NCBI GenBank assembly: GCA_918797485.1
Contig: CAKKNE010000004.1
Span: forward strand, 2,852,001-2,916,000
DNA from: Pelagomonas calceolata
Lineage: Eukaryota > Sar > Pelagophyceae > Pelagomonadales > Pelagomonadaceae
Reading direction: 5' to 3'
DNA length: 64,000 bases
Positions 28,160-35,664 of the stretch are shown here, piece by piece; the first letter of the stretch is position 1, and each line of letters opens with the position of its first letter. Position numbers and translations under genes: made by a program. The notes beneath the pieces were generated by a model. It was not told the origin of the DNA. It searched no databases and was given only the letters and a program-made list of their open reading frames with translations.

Positions 28160-29587
28160 ATGGCGCCGCTCGTGGTGTATCTCATGTCGACGCGCTGCGC
28201 GTCGGCCACGCCATGGAACCACCGGGACCACCTGCGGACGCGCGTCGCGCCGGCGGCGGCGGCCTACGGCGCGCATTTGGAACATCCGATCGTGGCCGTC
28301 GTCGACGAGTGTGATGGTGAGGAGCTGCCGGTCTGCGAGCGGTGCGCGCCGTCGCCGCTCGCGCCCTTGGTATCGTCGGAGTGTACGAACTGCGACGGCA
28401 TCGACGTGATCGTCGCCAGCTGCCCGGGCGGCAACTCCGGCCGGGGCCCGGGCTGCAAGACGGACGCGGCGATTGCGCACTTCGCGCGCCGCTTTCCAGC
28501 TACAAACCCGGCGTGGCTCGCGTTCTCCGACGACGACATGCACTATTTCGTTCCCTGGTTCGCGGCGCTCCTCCGCTTTGTTGAAAAGGCGGGCCATTCT
28601 GCATCGGTGCCGCTGGCACTCGGGGGCCGGGACCGCAAGTTCAAGACGGAACGAATCCAGGCGTCGTTCCCCGGGTTGGGGTCGCGCACAAATCGCGCTC
28701 CCTGCCTGCTGACGGGCGCGCCGCGCATCGTGCTGCCGCTGGTGCTGTCGTCGGCGGGGGCCGAAAAGCTGGCGCCGCTTTGTTTGAACCGAGTTACCGA
28801 GAAACAGTGCGGACCGGTGTCTTTGATGCTCGCGTGGCCCAATGGACACGGCGTCGCCCTCCTAAGGCGAAGATTGCGGGTTCGAGTCCCGCCGTGAGTA
28901 CTCATGGTCCGCGCGCGCAGGTGCGGCGCGTTCCATACGACTCACGACACCTGCTTCGGCGTCGTGCTCTGGCGTCTGCAGATGAGGTACCTCCCGGTCT
29001 TCGAGGAGTGCCGGCTCGTGACGAACTGTGTGGAAATCAACCAGTGAGTTAGGTTACTAACCTCCACGCCATCGAGCCGCCGCAGTTACGGGGACGACGT
29101 CGCGTCGATGGCGTGGGGCGCCCGAAATTTGATTTCCACACAGGTGACGAACGTGCATCGCATCGGGGAAACGATCGGTGACGCCTGGCCGCTGGTCGCC
29201 GTCGACCGCGTCCACCGCGGCAGACGGCACCAGCGAGAACGGCAGACGTTTAGCGAGAACGAGAAACATTTGACCGACCACGACGCCGCGATCCGCCACG
29301 ATGGCTCGTTAGATCGCCTATCCGCGTGCGTCAATGCGACCGCCGCATCGCTGCTCGGAGACGTGCAGGGCGTCAAGCGCCCCATCGCGCCCGACGCCGC
29401 GCCGATGACGTTACAAGACTGCGGCGTCTGTCGCGACCTCTCGCCCAGCGAGCTCCAGCGGTTGCAGCACAAGCAGGCTGCCGAGGCGCGGGATCGCGTC
29501 TGCGCGCCGGGGCCGGTGCGGCGCGGCCGGATCGGCCGTATCGGGGGAGCGCGCAAACGACGACCCGTAATGTCGGACCCTCTGTAA
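28160..29587 (+). CDS. Fringe/GT31-like glycosyltransferase
   Basis: Three exons, 28160-28806, 28921-29017 and 29144-29587, encode 395 residues. Exon 1 carries the fringe-type core: GCKTDAAIAHFARRFP, then WLAFSDDDMHYFVPW with a DDD metal/nucleotide-sugar motif, then LALGGRD. Splicing to exon 2 gives EKQCGAFHTTHDTCFGVVLW, matching the position where GT31 enzymes have their D(D/T).xLG motif. Exon 3 continues VTNVHRIGE and ends in a basic tail. No signal anchor is visible at the N-terminus, so an upstream exon may be missing. Intron 1 encloses a tRNA gene and intron 2 is a fresh-looking introner. Sugar donor and acceptor are unknown. Confidence 0.75.
28828..28900 (+). tRNA. tRNA-Arg (anticodon CCU)
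   Basis: A complete 73-base cloverleaf. Acceptor GCTCGCG pairs with CGTGAGT (two G-U pairs), the D arm is GCCCAATGGACACGGC, the anticodon stem TCGCC/GGCGA holds loop CTCCTAA (anticodon CCT), and the T arm GCGGG/CCCGC holds TTCGAGT; the discriminator is A. It has no intron and closely follows eukaryotic tRNA-Arg(CCU). It lies in sense orientation inside the 114-base intron 28807-28920, bounded by a 7-bp inverted repeat, GCGGACC (28809-28815) and GGTCCGC (28906-28912). No T-run terminator follows within 100 bases. Confidence 0.93.
29026..29143 (+). mobile_element. Introner element with intact 8-bp target duplication
   Basis: A 118-base non-autonomous element with perfect 15-bp terminal inverted repeats (CTGTGTGGAAATCAA). 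It is flanked by direct octamers GTGACGAA at 29018-29025 and 29144-29151. The intron is 29018-29143: the donor GT is the first target copy, the acceptor CAG is the element's last three bases. Removing it restores CGG CTC GTG ACG AAC (RLVTN) exactly. An inner inverted repeat CACGCCATCGA / TCGATGGCGTG could form a hairpin. Such elements are described as DNA-transposon-derived intron makers in pelagophyte and prasinophyte algae. Confidence 0.95.
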
Positions 29588-29788
29588 TTGTGAGTCTAGC
29601 GGTCGCGTCCGCGGACTCCGCGCCGAGTCCGCGGCGTCACGCGACCACCTCCGCGGCGCTGACGCAACCGTCCCGCGCGTCGAGAATCCCGAAGCTTCCC
29701 GGGCGACAGGAGGACTTGTTCTAGTGTATCTTTGTTTAGGGATGGATCTTACGTGGGAGGGGGCGGGGAGGGAGTAGGGCACAGCGCT

Positions 29789-29837
29789 CGACCAGTTTTT
29801 CTCACGAGCCGGGAGATGCTTTCCAGATCTTCTACTG
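29789..29837 (+). repeat. Duplicated 3'-flank segment, copy 2
   Basis: Near-identical to 25662-25710 with about four substitutions. It lies just beyond the stop codon of the long membrane-anchored protein gene. Confidence 0.75.
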
Positions 29838-29852
29838 TATGTTCTTAGCTGC

Positions 29853-30611
29853 TTAGCAATTGGCGTTGCAAACGGAAAACGTGTAGGTGCTTTGGTACCA
29901 CTTTTCGCCGACGAATGCCGTGACGGTTGCCGTTTTCGACTGTGTGGTTACCCCATTGGGGTAGCCGTAATTGTAATTCGGGAGGGTATACTTGGCCGAG
30001 GCTGGCATGGAACTCCCGCGGAGCCCGGATCTCTTGTTCACGATGGGTCCGTCGACGAATGAGAATTCGCCGCCAGTGCAGAGTGCTTTGGGGAACTCGA
30101 TTCCGGCGGGACTGGCGACTGCGGCGTACCCGGGGTCGCCCAGGCCGCCTGCGAACGCCCAGGCTGTGACCCGCGACAAAGAGTCAGCCCCATCAATGCT
30201 CTTCAGAGTAAAGGTGACGACCTGGTCCCTCGGGGCCTGGAACTTGTAATCCTCCGTCTCGGACACAGCCTGCGGATTGGGCCAGTCGGACCAAACGGCC
30301 AGTCCCGCGGCGCTTAGTGGACCGCTTGACGGGCCGTACGTGCTGTCTACGTAGGGCGCGTCGCACGTCCACTTCTTAGTACCGCGATCGGCGACCGCCG
30401 CGGCGAAATTCGTCGCGCCGCCGGCTTTGTAGAGCGCCGAAGAGTTCGTGCGCGCGGGTGCCCCGCTCACGACGGTCGCGGCGAGCGCGCCGAGCAAGAA
30501 CGACGCGACGGCGGCGCCACCGATGACGGTCTTGAGGTTGACGCGAACGTCACGGTTCAGAAGCGGCGTCTCGGCCTCGGCCTCGCCCGGCACGGTAGCG
30601 TAAGAGGCCAT
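29853..30611 (-). CDS. Membrane-anchored protein with extracytoplasmic domain, unknown family
   Basis: A 252-residue protein from ATG 30611. A short cytosolic N-terminus with an acidic dileucine-like signal (EAETPLLNRDVRVN) precedes one hydrophobic segment, GGAAVASFLLGALAATVVSG. The remaining 200 residues form a presumably lumenal or extracellular domain, rich in aromatic, Gly and Ser residues, with four Cys, two at the very end (FSVCNANC). Beta-rich alternation (VVTFTLKSIDG, TATVTAFVGEKW) suggests a beta sandwich. A paralogue lacking the ectodomain lies 4 kb away. Family not recognised. Upstream it shares TGATCGCTACGA with the paralogue, and a CTAG-type element lies 180 bases before the ATG. 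Confidence 0.7.
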   Translation of the reverse strand: MASYATVPGEAEAETPLLNRDVRVNLKTVIGGAAVASFLLGALAATVVSGAPARTNSSALYKAGGATNFAAAVADRGTKKWTCDAPYVDSTYGPSSGPLSAAGLAVWSDWPNPQAVSETEDYKFQAPRDQVVTFTLKSIDGADSLSRVTAWAFAGGLGDPGYAAVASPAGIEFPKALCTGGEFSFVDGPIVNKRSGLRGSSMPASAKYTLPNYNYGYPNGVTTQSKTATVTAFVGEKWYQSTYTFSVCNANC

Positions 30612-30790
30612 AGTTGTGATGTTTGTGCCTGAGAGCCTCAACTTTAAGAGATCGTTTTTGGTCGCGCGCGCTTGAAAGACGTGCGCGGGCGTGACTCGTG
30701 ATTGTGTTCGTACGCTGTGATCGCTACGACTGGATGCCTGAAGCGTAGTTAAATGAGGACTAGGCACTGAAGCACAGTCGAGGAAGTTTA

Positions 30791-30813
30791 GCTAGCGGCC
30801 TGTAAGACACTAG
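30791..30813 (+). promoter_or_regulatory. CTAG-type promoter element, best consensus copy
   Basis: GCTAGCGGCC then TGTAAGACACTAG, followed by CAA. It lies 180 bases from the minus-strand ATG (30611) and 95 bases from the F-box ATG (30908). Confidence 0.7.
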
Positions 30814-30907
30814 CAAGCTGCAAGCCCAGGGCTCGCAGTGCATCGTGCGCATTCGCGGGCACCCGCTACCTGTCGTGTTGCCAGTCGACGCCATCGCTGC
30901 AGCACCA

Positions 30908-32131
30908 ATGCCGCCCGTCGAGATCGCCGCCCCACCACCATCTCCAGCGCCGGAGATCGTCGCGGCCCAGCTCGCGACCGCACCGCTCTGCCTGCCCCCG
31001 ACGTCGTGCCCCGGCTGGATCGCGCCGTGCCTGCACTCGCTGACCGTCGCCGAAGCATTAAGGCTGGAGCGGACATCAAGAAGGTGGCGCGCGTGGCTCC
31101 TGTCAGCTGACCACATCTGGCAGCAGCTCGCGGCGTCGAGCGGCGTTTCACTACGATGCGCGGGGCCGCTCGCCCCGTTCTTTCGCGTGGCGAGCTGGCG
31201 GCGCGTCTGTGTGGAATTAGTGGGCGCGCTGAGTAGGGATCTGAGGGGCGAGGACGCGTTTTTGCAGGACGCGGCGCCCGGTTGTATAGTGGAGGTCTTC
31301 GAGACCGTCTCCCCCGACCGCGAGTACACGGTACCGGCGGCGGGCGAGGTCTTCGAGCCGTCTTCAACATTCAGACCGTCTGATGTAGGAGTGCCGGTGC
31401 GGCTGCGCGATAACCAGCGCGCCTGGGCGATCAAATACAGGGTCTTGACACCGCGGACGCCGCGGTGGTGGCGCGCGGTGTGTGATGTCGATGCGGATGA
31501 TGCGGCGGCGAGGGACTTCTGCGCGGGCCTCGCGGGCCGGCACTGGGTCGCGGAGCCCGGCGGCGTCTTCACTTTCTGCGCGTCCCGCACTGTGATGAGC
31601 CGTGTGGAAATCAACTGGTCGCGTCGATGGCGTAGGACCTTGTTCACGCAGGCGACGCCGACGCACTACCGCTACGCGGCGAAGGAGTGGCGCTGGTCCC
31701 CGGACCGGCTCAACTGGACGCCCGTCACCGAATTCCTGTCGGGCGGCGTGCGGTGGCGCGCGCGCACGCTCGCCGAGGGCGACCGCCAGATCTGCCGCTT
31801 CCTCGCGCGGCGGGCGCCGGCGCCGGACGCGTGGCGCCTCGCGCCGACGTCGTGCTCCTTGGCTTATAACGCGCCGCCGCAGCGGCGGCGCGACGACGAC
31901 CGCGGCGCCCGCAGCGCGCACCGGTCGATCCGGCCGGACGCGCACGGCGGCGTGCTCGCCTTGGCGGACACGCGCGTGCAGGTCATCCACGCCTCCTTCG
32001 CGGCGCCGCGGCGCATCCTCCACGCGGAGCCGCACGTCGTCCAGGGCCACCCGGGCGGGTGGCTATGGGAAGAAGATGGGTCGTGGAGCGTCGGCCTCGG
32101 GTCCGCGGCGGACATCGTCGACGACGACTAA
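30908..32131 (+). CDS. F-box-like protein
   Basis: With the proposed 60-base intron (31592-31651) removed the product is 387 residues; unspliced it is 407, since the intron is in frame and stop-free. An F-box-like stretch lies at about residues 35-80 (IAPCLHSLTVAEALRLE, then SRRWRAWLLS and IWQQLAA), the usual Skp1-binding position in SCF ubiquitin ligases. The rest is rich in Trp and Arg with no recognised substrate-binding repeat; it includes two similar RWRAR/GWLWEEDGSW-type stretches. Start is ATG 30908; the open frame upstream lacks ATG. It is divergent from the membrane-anchored gene and its stop is 19 bases from that of the next convergent gene. Confidence 0.65.
   Translation: MPPVEIAAPPPSPAPEIVAAQLATAPLCLPPTSCPGWIAPCLHSLTVAEALRLERTSRRWRAWLLSADHIWQQLAASSGVSLRCAGPLAPFFRVASWRRVCVELVGALSRDLRGEDAFLQDAAPGCIVEVFETVSPDREYTVPAAGEVFEPSSTFRPSDVGVPVRLRDNQRAWAIKYRVLTPRTPRWWRAVCDVDADDAAARDFCAGLAGRHWVAEPGGVFTFCASRTVMSRVEINWSRRWRRTLFTQATPTHYRYAAKEWRWSPDRLNWTPVTEFLSGGVRWRARTLAEGDRQICRFLARRAPAPDAWRLAPTSCSLAYNAPPQRRRDDDRGARSAHRSIRPDAHGGVLALADTRVQVIHASFAAPRRILHAEPHVVQGHPGGWLWEEDGSWSVGLGSAADIVDDD
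31592..31651 (+). mobile_element. Internally deleted introner, 60-base in-frame intron
   Basis: After an octamer GTGATGAG, CCGTGTGGAAATCAAC matches the introner terminus with one change, then GTCGCGTCGATGGCGT matches its core. The unit ends in CACGCAG. Most of the middle and the 3' inverted repeat are gone. Taking GT at 31592 and AG at 31651 gives a 60-base phase-0 intron that joins SRT to ATPTHYR. It contains no in-frame stop, so retention would add 20 residues. Confidence 0.7.
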
Positions 32132-32149
32132 AGGAATCTTTATGAAAGA

Positions 32150-32659
32150 CTAATCCTTGTTCGTCATGGCCTTCACGGAGGCCAGGAGCGCGTCGGCCTC
32201 GTCGGACGCGGCCGCGTCGGCGGCGGCCTTGCGTTGCGTGAATTCGTCCGCCGGCGGCGCGTCCGCCGCCGGCGCCGGCGCCGGCGCCGGCGCGTCTCCC
32301 ACCAAAAAGCTGTACTTGTCCTCCAAGTCCTTCAGTTTTTGCTGCTTCTTCGCGATGGCCGCGGCGGGGTCGGCCTGGTTCTCCAAGATGTCACCGACGA
32401 GCGACGGGATCACGAAGATGACTAAAAACGCGAGCACGCCGAGCGCGACGTAGTCCTGCGTGCCGAGGCCCGAGATCCAAGTGCCGAAATCTGCTAGCGC
32501 AACGGTTGGGATCAAGGCCGTGGCGACGGCGGTCGCACCCGCGATGGGTCGCGTCGACGGCGGCTGCAGAGCGCCTGCACGCTGCAGGGGCCTTGTAGGC
32601 GGCACGAGAGCGCTGGCTGTCGCAACCACGACCGCGACCAGGGCGAGGCGGCACGCCAT
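32150..32659 (-). CDS. Plastid-targeted thylakoid membrane protein, unknown
   Basis: A 169-residue protein from ATG 32659. It has the layered leader of complex plastids: signal peptide MACRLALVAVVVATASA, a basic Pro-rich transit stretch (LVPPTRPLQR), then a second hydrophobic segment ending TVALA before DFGTW that looks like a thylakoid processing site. The mature part has one membrane span (YVALGVLAFLVIFVIPSLVG), a Lys/Gln-rich amphipathic helix (AAAIAKKQQKLKDLEDKY), and an Ala/Pro-rich tail with a final charged helix. It is the neighbour of the LHC gene across a shared promoter, hinting at photosynthetic co-regulation, but the family is not recognised. Confidence 0.7.
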   Translation of the reverse strand: MACRLALVAVVVATASALVPPTRPLQRAGALQPPSTRPIAGATAVATALIPTVALADFGTWISGLGTQDYVALGVLAFLVIFVIPSLVGDILENQADPAAAIAKKQQKLKDLEDKYSFLVGDAPAPAPAPAADAPPADEFTQRKAAADAAASDEADALLASVKAMTNKD

Positions 32660-32732
32660 TGCTCTCTGTAACGTTCGACAAGCGACTGTAGGCTGCGTAC
32701 TGGCTCGTTCTGGGCCGATCAAAGTTTAGCTA

Positions 32733-32755
32733 GCTAGCGCCCTGTAACACACTAG
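32733..32755 (+). promoter_or_regulatory. CTAG-type promoter element, clear copy
   Basis: GCTAGCGCCC then TGTAACACACTAG, followed by GAA. It lies 74 bases from the minus-strand ATG at 32659 and about 420 from the LHC ATG. The rest of the 514-base interval (32660-33173) has no supported gene. Confidence 0.65.
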
Positions 32756-33173
32756 GAAAACCCGCTTTGCTTCAAGGAACGCTATTTTTGGCTTTTCAGC
32801 CTTGTAGAAGACGCGTGCATGTTTCTTCGAGCCTGTCTCAGCCCCCTAGCAGCGGCCTCGACAGCCCAGACTCGCGCTTGACACATCAGCAGGTTGAAAG
32901 CGTACACCTGTCAAGTTGCCGACCGCGTGGAAAACTTTTCTGTAGCCTAACGTTGCCATACAACTGCCGGCTGGCCGTTTCGAGCGGATGCGAGCGCGGT
33001 AGACAGCACCAAAGGAGTGCAACACCAAAGCCGAGGCTGAACCGGGCCCGTCGCGGGGCTATAAACGCCATCGATGCGACTGTCGATCGCTCTCACCCGC
33101 CCTACGCTGCCGCCGACCTTGCGATAACTGCCGAGGCCGCAATGCGCACTCACCGCGTCCCGCGCAGGTCACC

Positions 33174-33920
33174 ATGCTGTCCAAGGCCTGCATCGCCCTC
33201 GCGCTGGCGCCGGCCGCGGCCTTCAACTTCGGCGACATCCTCAAGAAGAAGTCGGCGCCGAAGCCGGCGGCGCCCGCGGCGCCGCAGAAGTCGAGCGGCG
33301 GCGCCTACCCGTCGGTCGCGCTCCCGTTCACGACGACGAACCTCGACGGCTCGTTGGTGGGCGACGTGGGCTTCGACCCGCTCGGCTTCTCGAAGTACGC
33401 GCCGGGCGCGTGGTGGCAGGGGGACGAGGGCGACGGCTCGCTCAAGATCTTCCGCGAGGCCGAGCTCATGCACGGCCGCATCGCCCAGCTCGCGTGCCTG
33501 GGCTGGGTCTTCCCGGAGATCGCCCACTTCCCGGGCAAGGACGGCGCCTTCGGCAAGATGAACCCGTTCGAGGCCGTCGACGCGATCCCGAACGCCGGCT
33601 GGTACCAGATCCTGGCGTTCATGGCCTCGCTCGAAGTCTACCGCGTGAACAAGCTCAAGGACCCGGCCTACGTGCCCGGCGACCTCAGCCTCGGCCAGGG
33701 CCCGGGCCGCTGGAACCCGTTCGGCTTCGACTACACGCCCGAGGAGTACGCCGAGAAGCAGCTCCAGGAGATCAAGCACTGCCGCCTCGCGATGCTCGGC
33801 ATCATCGGCCTCGCGGCCAAGTCGTCGGGCGCGGGCGACGTCGGCGTCCTCGCCATGCTCGGCGGCGGCAAGCCCGAGTTCGTGACGAAGGCCGGCTTCT
33901 ACTTCCCGGAGGGCATCTAA
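33174..33920 (+). CDS. Red-lineage light-harvesting chlorophyll a/c-binding protein (Lhcr-like)
   Basis: A 248-residue antenna protein. The leader MLSKACIALALAPAAAFNF carries an A-A-F type junction, marking import into a complex plastid. Helix 1 (IFREAELMHGRIAQLACLGW) and helix 3 (EIKHCRLAMLGIIGLAAKS) hold the ExxxxR/H chlorophyll-binding motifs that pair across the LHC fold. The upstream VGFDPLGF is the conserved pre-helix loop; helix 2 is near YQILAFMASLEVYRV. The long loop PGRWNPFGFDYTPEEYAEK suggests an Lhcr (photosystem I-associated) rather than Lhcf type, at moderate certainty. Codon usage is extremely G+C-rich with few synonymous choices, as expected for a highly expressed gene. Confidence 0.9.
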   Translation: MLSKACIALALAPAAAFNFGDILKKKSAPKPAAPAAPQKSSGGAYPSVALPFTTTNLDGSLVGDVGFDPLGFSKYAPGAWWQGDEGDGSLKIFREAELMHGRIAQLACLGWVFPEIAHFPGKDGAFGKMNPFEAVDAIPNAGWYQILAFMASLEVYRVNKLKDPAYVPGDLSLGQGPGRWNPFGFDYTPEEYAEKQLQEIKHCRLAMLGIIGLAAKSSGAGDVGVLAMLGGGKPEFVTKAGFYFPEGI

Positions 33921-34009
33921 AGCAGCTGACGAAATCCAGTTGTGCCCTGTTTTAATACTAACCCTCATCTAGGAAGTCGCGTCGACGGCGTCGACTCGGA
34001 GCAGAAAAA

Positions 34010-35293
34010 CTAAAAGTCGACGTTACCCGAGATCGTCGGGTAGGCGTAGACCGGCCGGGGCACGGCCTTCGTCACGAGCGTGTCGCCCTTCGTCGGGTGC
34101 GTCACCGTAACACTAATAATCGGGTCGCGCCGCACGTCCCGCTTCAGCGTCCTATGTAAACCGCCCACGGACCGGTCGGGCGCGGGCTTCAAATCTAACC
34201 GACGATACGAGCCCGCGACGGTGGGCGCACTCGGGTAGGCCCAGCCCACGGGCGCCGCCTCCGCATTTTCTGTTCGCATCGATATGAAGGACGCCGTCGA
34301 CAGCTCCTGTTCTGAAGCGTCGGCGAACTTGGCTCGTCCCCGATCGTAGGGCGGCACGGGGTCGACAGGCGTCCAGTCGATGGCCGTCGTCATGTTATGT
34401 GCGGCCACCGGCAGGGCTACGGGCTTCGGGACGCGGCACAAAGCCGCGGGCGCGACGGACGCGTCCAAACCCGTGTCGGTGTGACAAATAGTCATCACCG
34501 GGCCGGTCGGCGACCCGGGCGGTGGAGATAAAGGACATTCGTCGATGTGTCTAGCGGATCGAGGCCTCCCTTGCGTCCTTAAACCACGATCGAAGGGAAA
34601 TCTTCCTAACTCGGCAACTCGCGACGCGCGCGTCGTCCTCCCCATAGCCTTCTCCAGCAAAGCATGCTTCGATTTTCTGGAATGCTCCAACCTTTTACTT
34701 TCACCAGAGGGTAGCGACATGATCGAGAGCCGCGCGGACGGCGCCGTCAGCGCCATGCTACGCTTCGTATACTCGTATTTCTCAGCGTGCTTCGCGAGCT
34801 CCTTCCGCGCAAGGCCTTTCCAGGGCTTTGACTGTTTGACCATGCGCTTGCACATTTTTACTTGGGCCCACTTCTCACTGTCCAGTTCTTTCACTTTATT
34901 CACTTTATGCTCGCGGTACTCCTTAGGAGTCGGCCCGGGCATGTCAATGCCGTTGCCCCAGGTCGACGTCGGCATGTCCGTCCGACAGGTCCCTCCTGTC
35001 AGAAATTTCGGCGGATCGTGCTGGATGTTGTGGAAGGTCCTCGCGTTTTCCTCGTCCCTAATTCTCAGTTTGTCCTCGAGCATTTCTCGTTTTTTTCTTT
35101 TTGTCCAAAGGTGGATCTGCTCGTCCGGTGTTCTATGATCGAAGGAGTACTGGCGGTCCGCGTGCGGCTTGCGCCTTCGAATGCGCATCAAAGCCATCTG
35201 GGTGTGCGCCTGCTGCGCTCTAATATACTCATTTTGGACACATACTGAACTTGCGCGCAGCTGGGGCCGGCCCTTGAAGGCGGCGGTGGGCAT
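34010..35293 (-). CDS. Unknown basic protein, 427 residues
   Basis: Start taken at ATG 35293; the frame is open upstream without an ATG. The N-terminal third is highly charged and helical (WTKRKKREMLEDKLRIRDEE), the middle has MCKRMVKQSKPWKGLARKEL, and the C-terminal half is Pro-rich and low in predicted helix, ending PVYAYPTISGNVDF. There is no signal peptide, membrane span or known domain. The mix of basic helices and Pro/Tyr-rich extended segments is typical of microtubule-associated proteins such as those inside axonemal doublets. Given HYDIN and PACRG in the window that is worth testing, but it is inference. It converges with the LHC gene at 89 bases. Confidence 0.55.
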   Translation of the reverse strand: MPTAAFKGRPQLRASSVCVQNEYIRAQQAHTQMALMRIRRRKPHADRQYSFDHRTPDEQIHLWTKRKKREMLEDKLRIRDEENARTFHNIQHDPPKFLTGGTCRTDMPTSTWGNGIDMPGPTPKEYREHKVNKVKELDSEKWAQVKMCKRMVKQSKPWKGLARKELAKHAEKYEYTKRSMALTAPSARLSIMSLPSGESKRLEHSRKSKHALLEKAMGRTTRASRVAELGRFPFDRGLRTQGRPRSARHIDECPLSPPPGSPTGPVMTICHTDTGLDASVAPAALCRVPKPVALPVAAHNMTTAIDWTPVDPVPPYDRGRAKFADASEQELSTASFISMRTENAEAAPVGWAYPSAPTVAGSYRRLDLKPAPDRSVGGLHRTLKRDVRRDPIISVTVTHPTKGDTLVTKAVPRPVYAYPTISGNVDF

Positions 35294-35664
35294 GGTGGGC
35301 TGCCTGTTGTCTCGACTGTCTGCTGCCCGGGCAGCCCGCCAGCCCGACAAGCGTGGTTCTCGGACGCCCTCCGGTTGCGGCAAATCGTTCAATTCGCTCA
35401 GCTCCCTCGCAGCTGTGTGCGCGGCGCAGGTGCGAGAGCCCGCGTTGGATGGGGAGCTGCAAAAGCAGGCTTTTGCCGAGGAACCCTCGGCGAGGCCTCC
35501 GGCCACGGCCAGCACTACCTGAGAGTAGTGCCGGGACGGGCAGGTATGGTGCGGGTCGCGCTCCAGCGGCCCTGCCAAGGTTTGGAGTCCGGCAGTCTAA
35601 GCGCCGGCATTGATCGCACCCAGCATCCGGGCAGCGTCCAGCACCCAAGGGCAGCCTGGAAACC
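35294..35664. promoter_or_regulatory. Divergent promoter with GGGCAGCC copies
   Basis: No gene is supported in this 371-base interval. GGGCTGCC occurs near 35297, GCTGCCCGGGCAGCCCG (back-to-back copies) near 35321, and AAGGGCAGCCTGG near 35647, 16 bases before the next ATG. No CTAG-type element is present. Confidence 0.4.

Noticed and set aside
27741-28160. 139-codon frame before the glycosyltransferase
   Set aside because: It spans the CTAG-type element, has irregular composition and no recognisable domain.
28807-28897. Unspliced C-terminus of the glycosyltransferase
   Set aside because: This stretch is the tRNA gene read as protein; splicing to 28921 restores family-like sequence.
31602-31651. 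GT at 31602 (GTGTGG) as the donor of the F-box intron
   Set aside because: It would give a 50-base intron that breaks the reading frame; the GT at 31592 gives an in-frame 60-base intron consistent with the target-octamer donor.
32767-33561. 264-codon frame overlapping the LHC gene
   Set aside because: It reads the LHC coding region out of frame and becomes an Arg/Ser low-complexity string; its start lies in the promoter.
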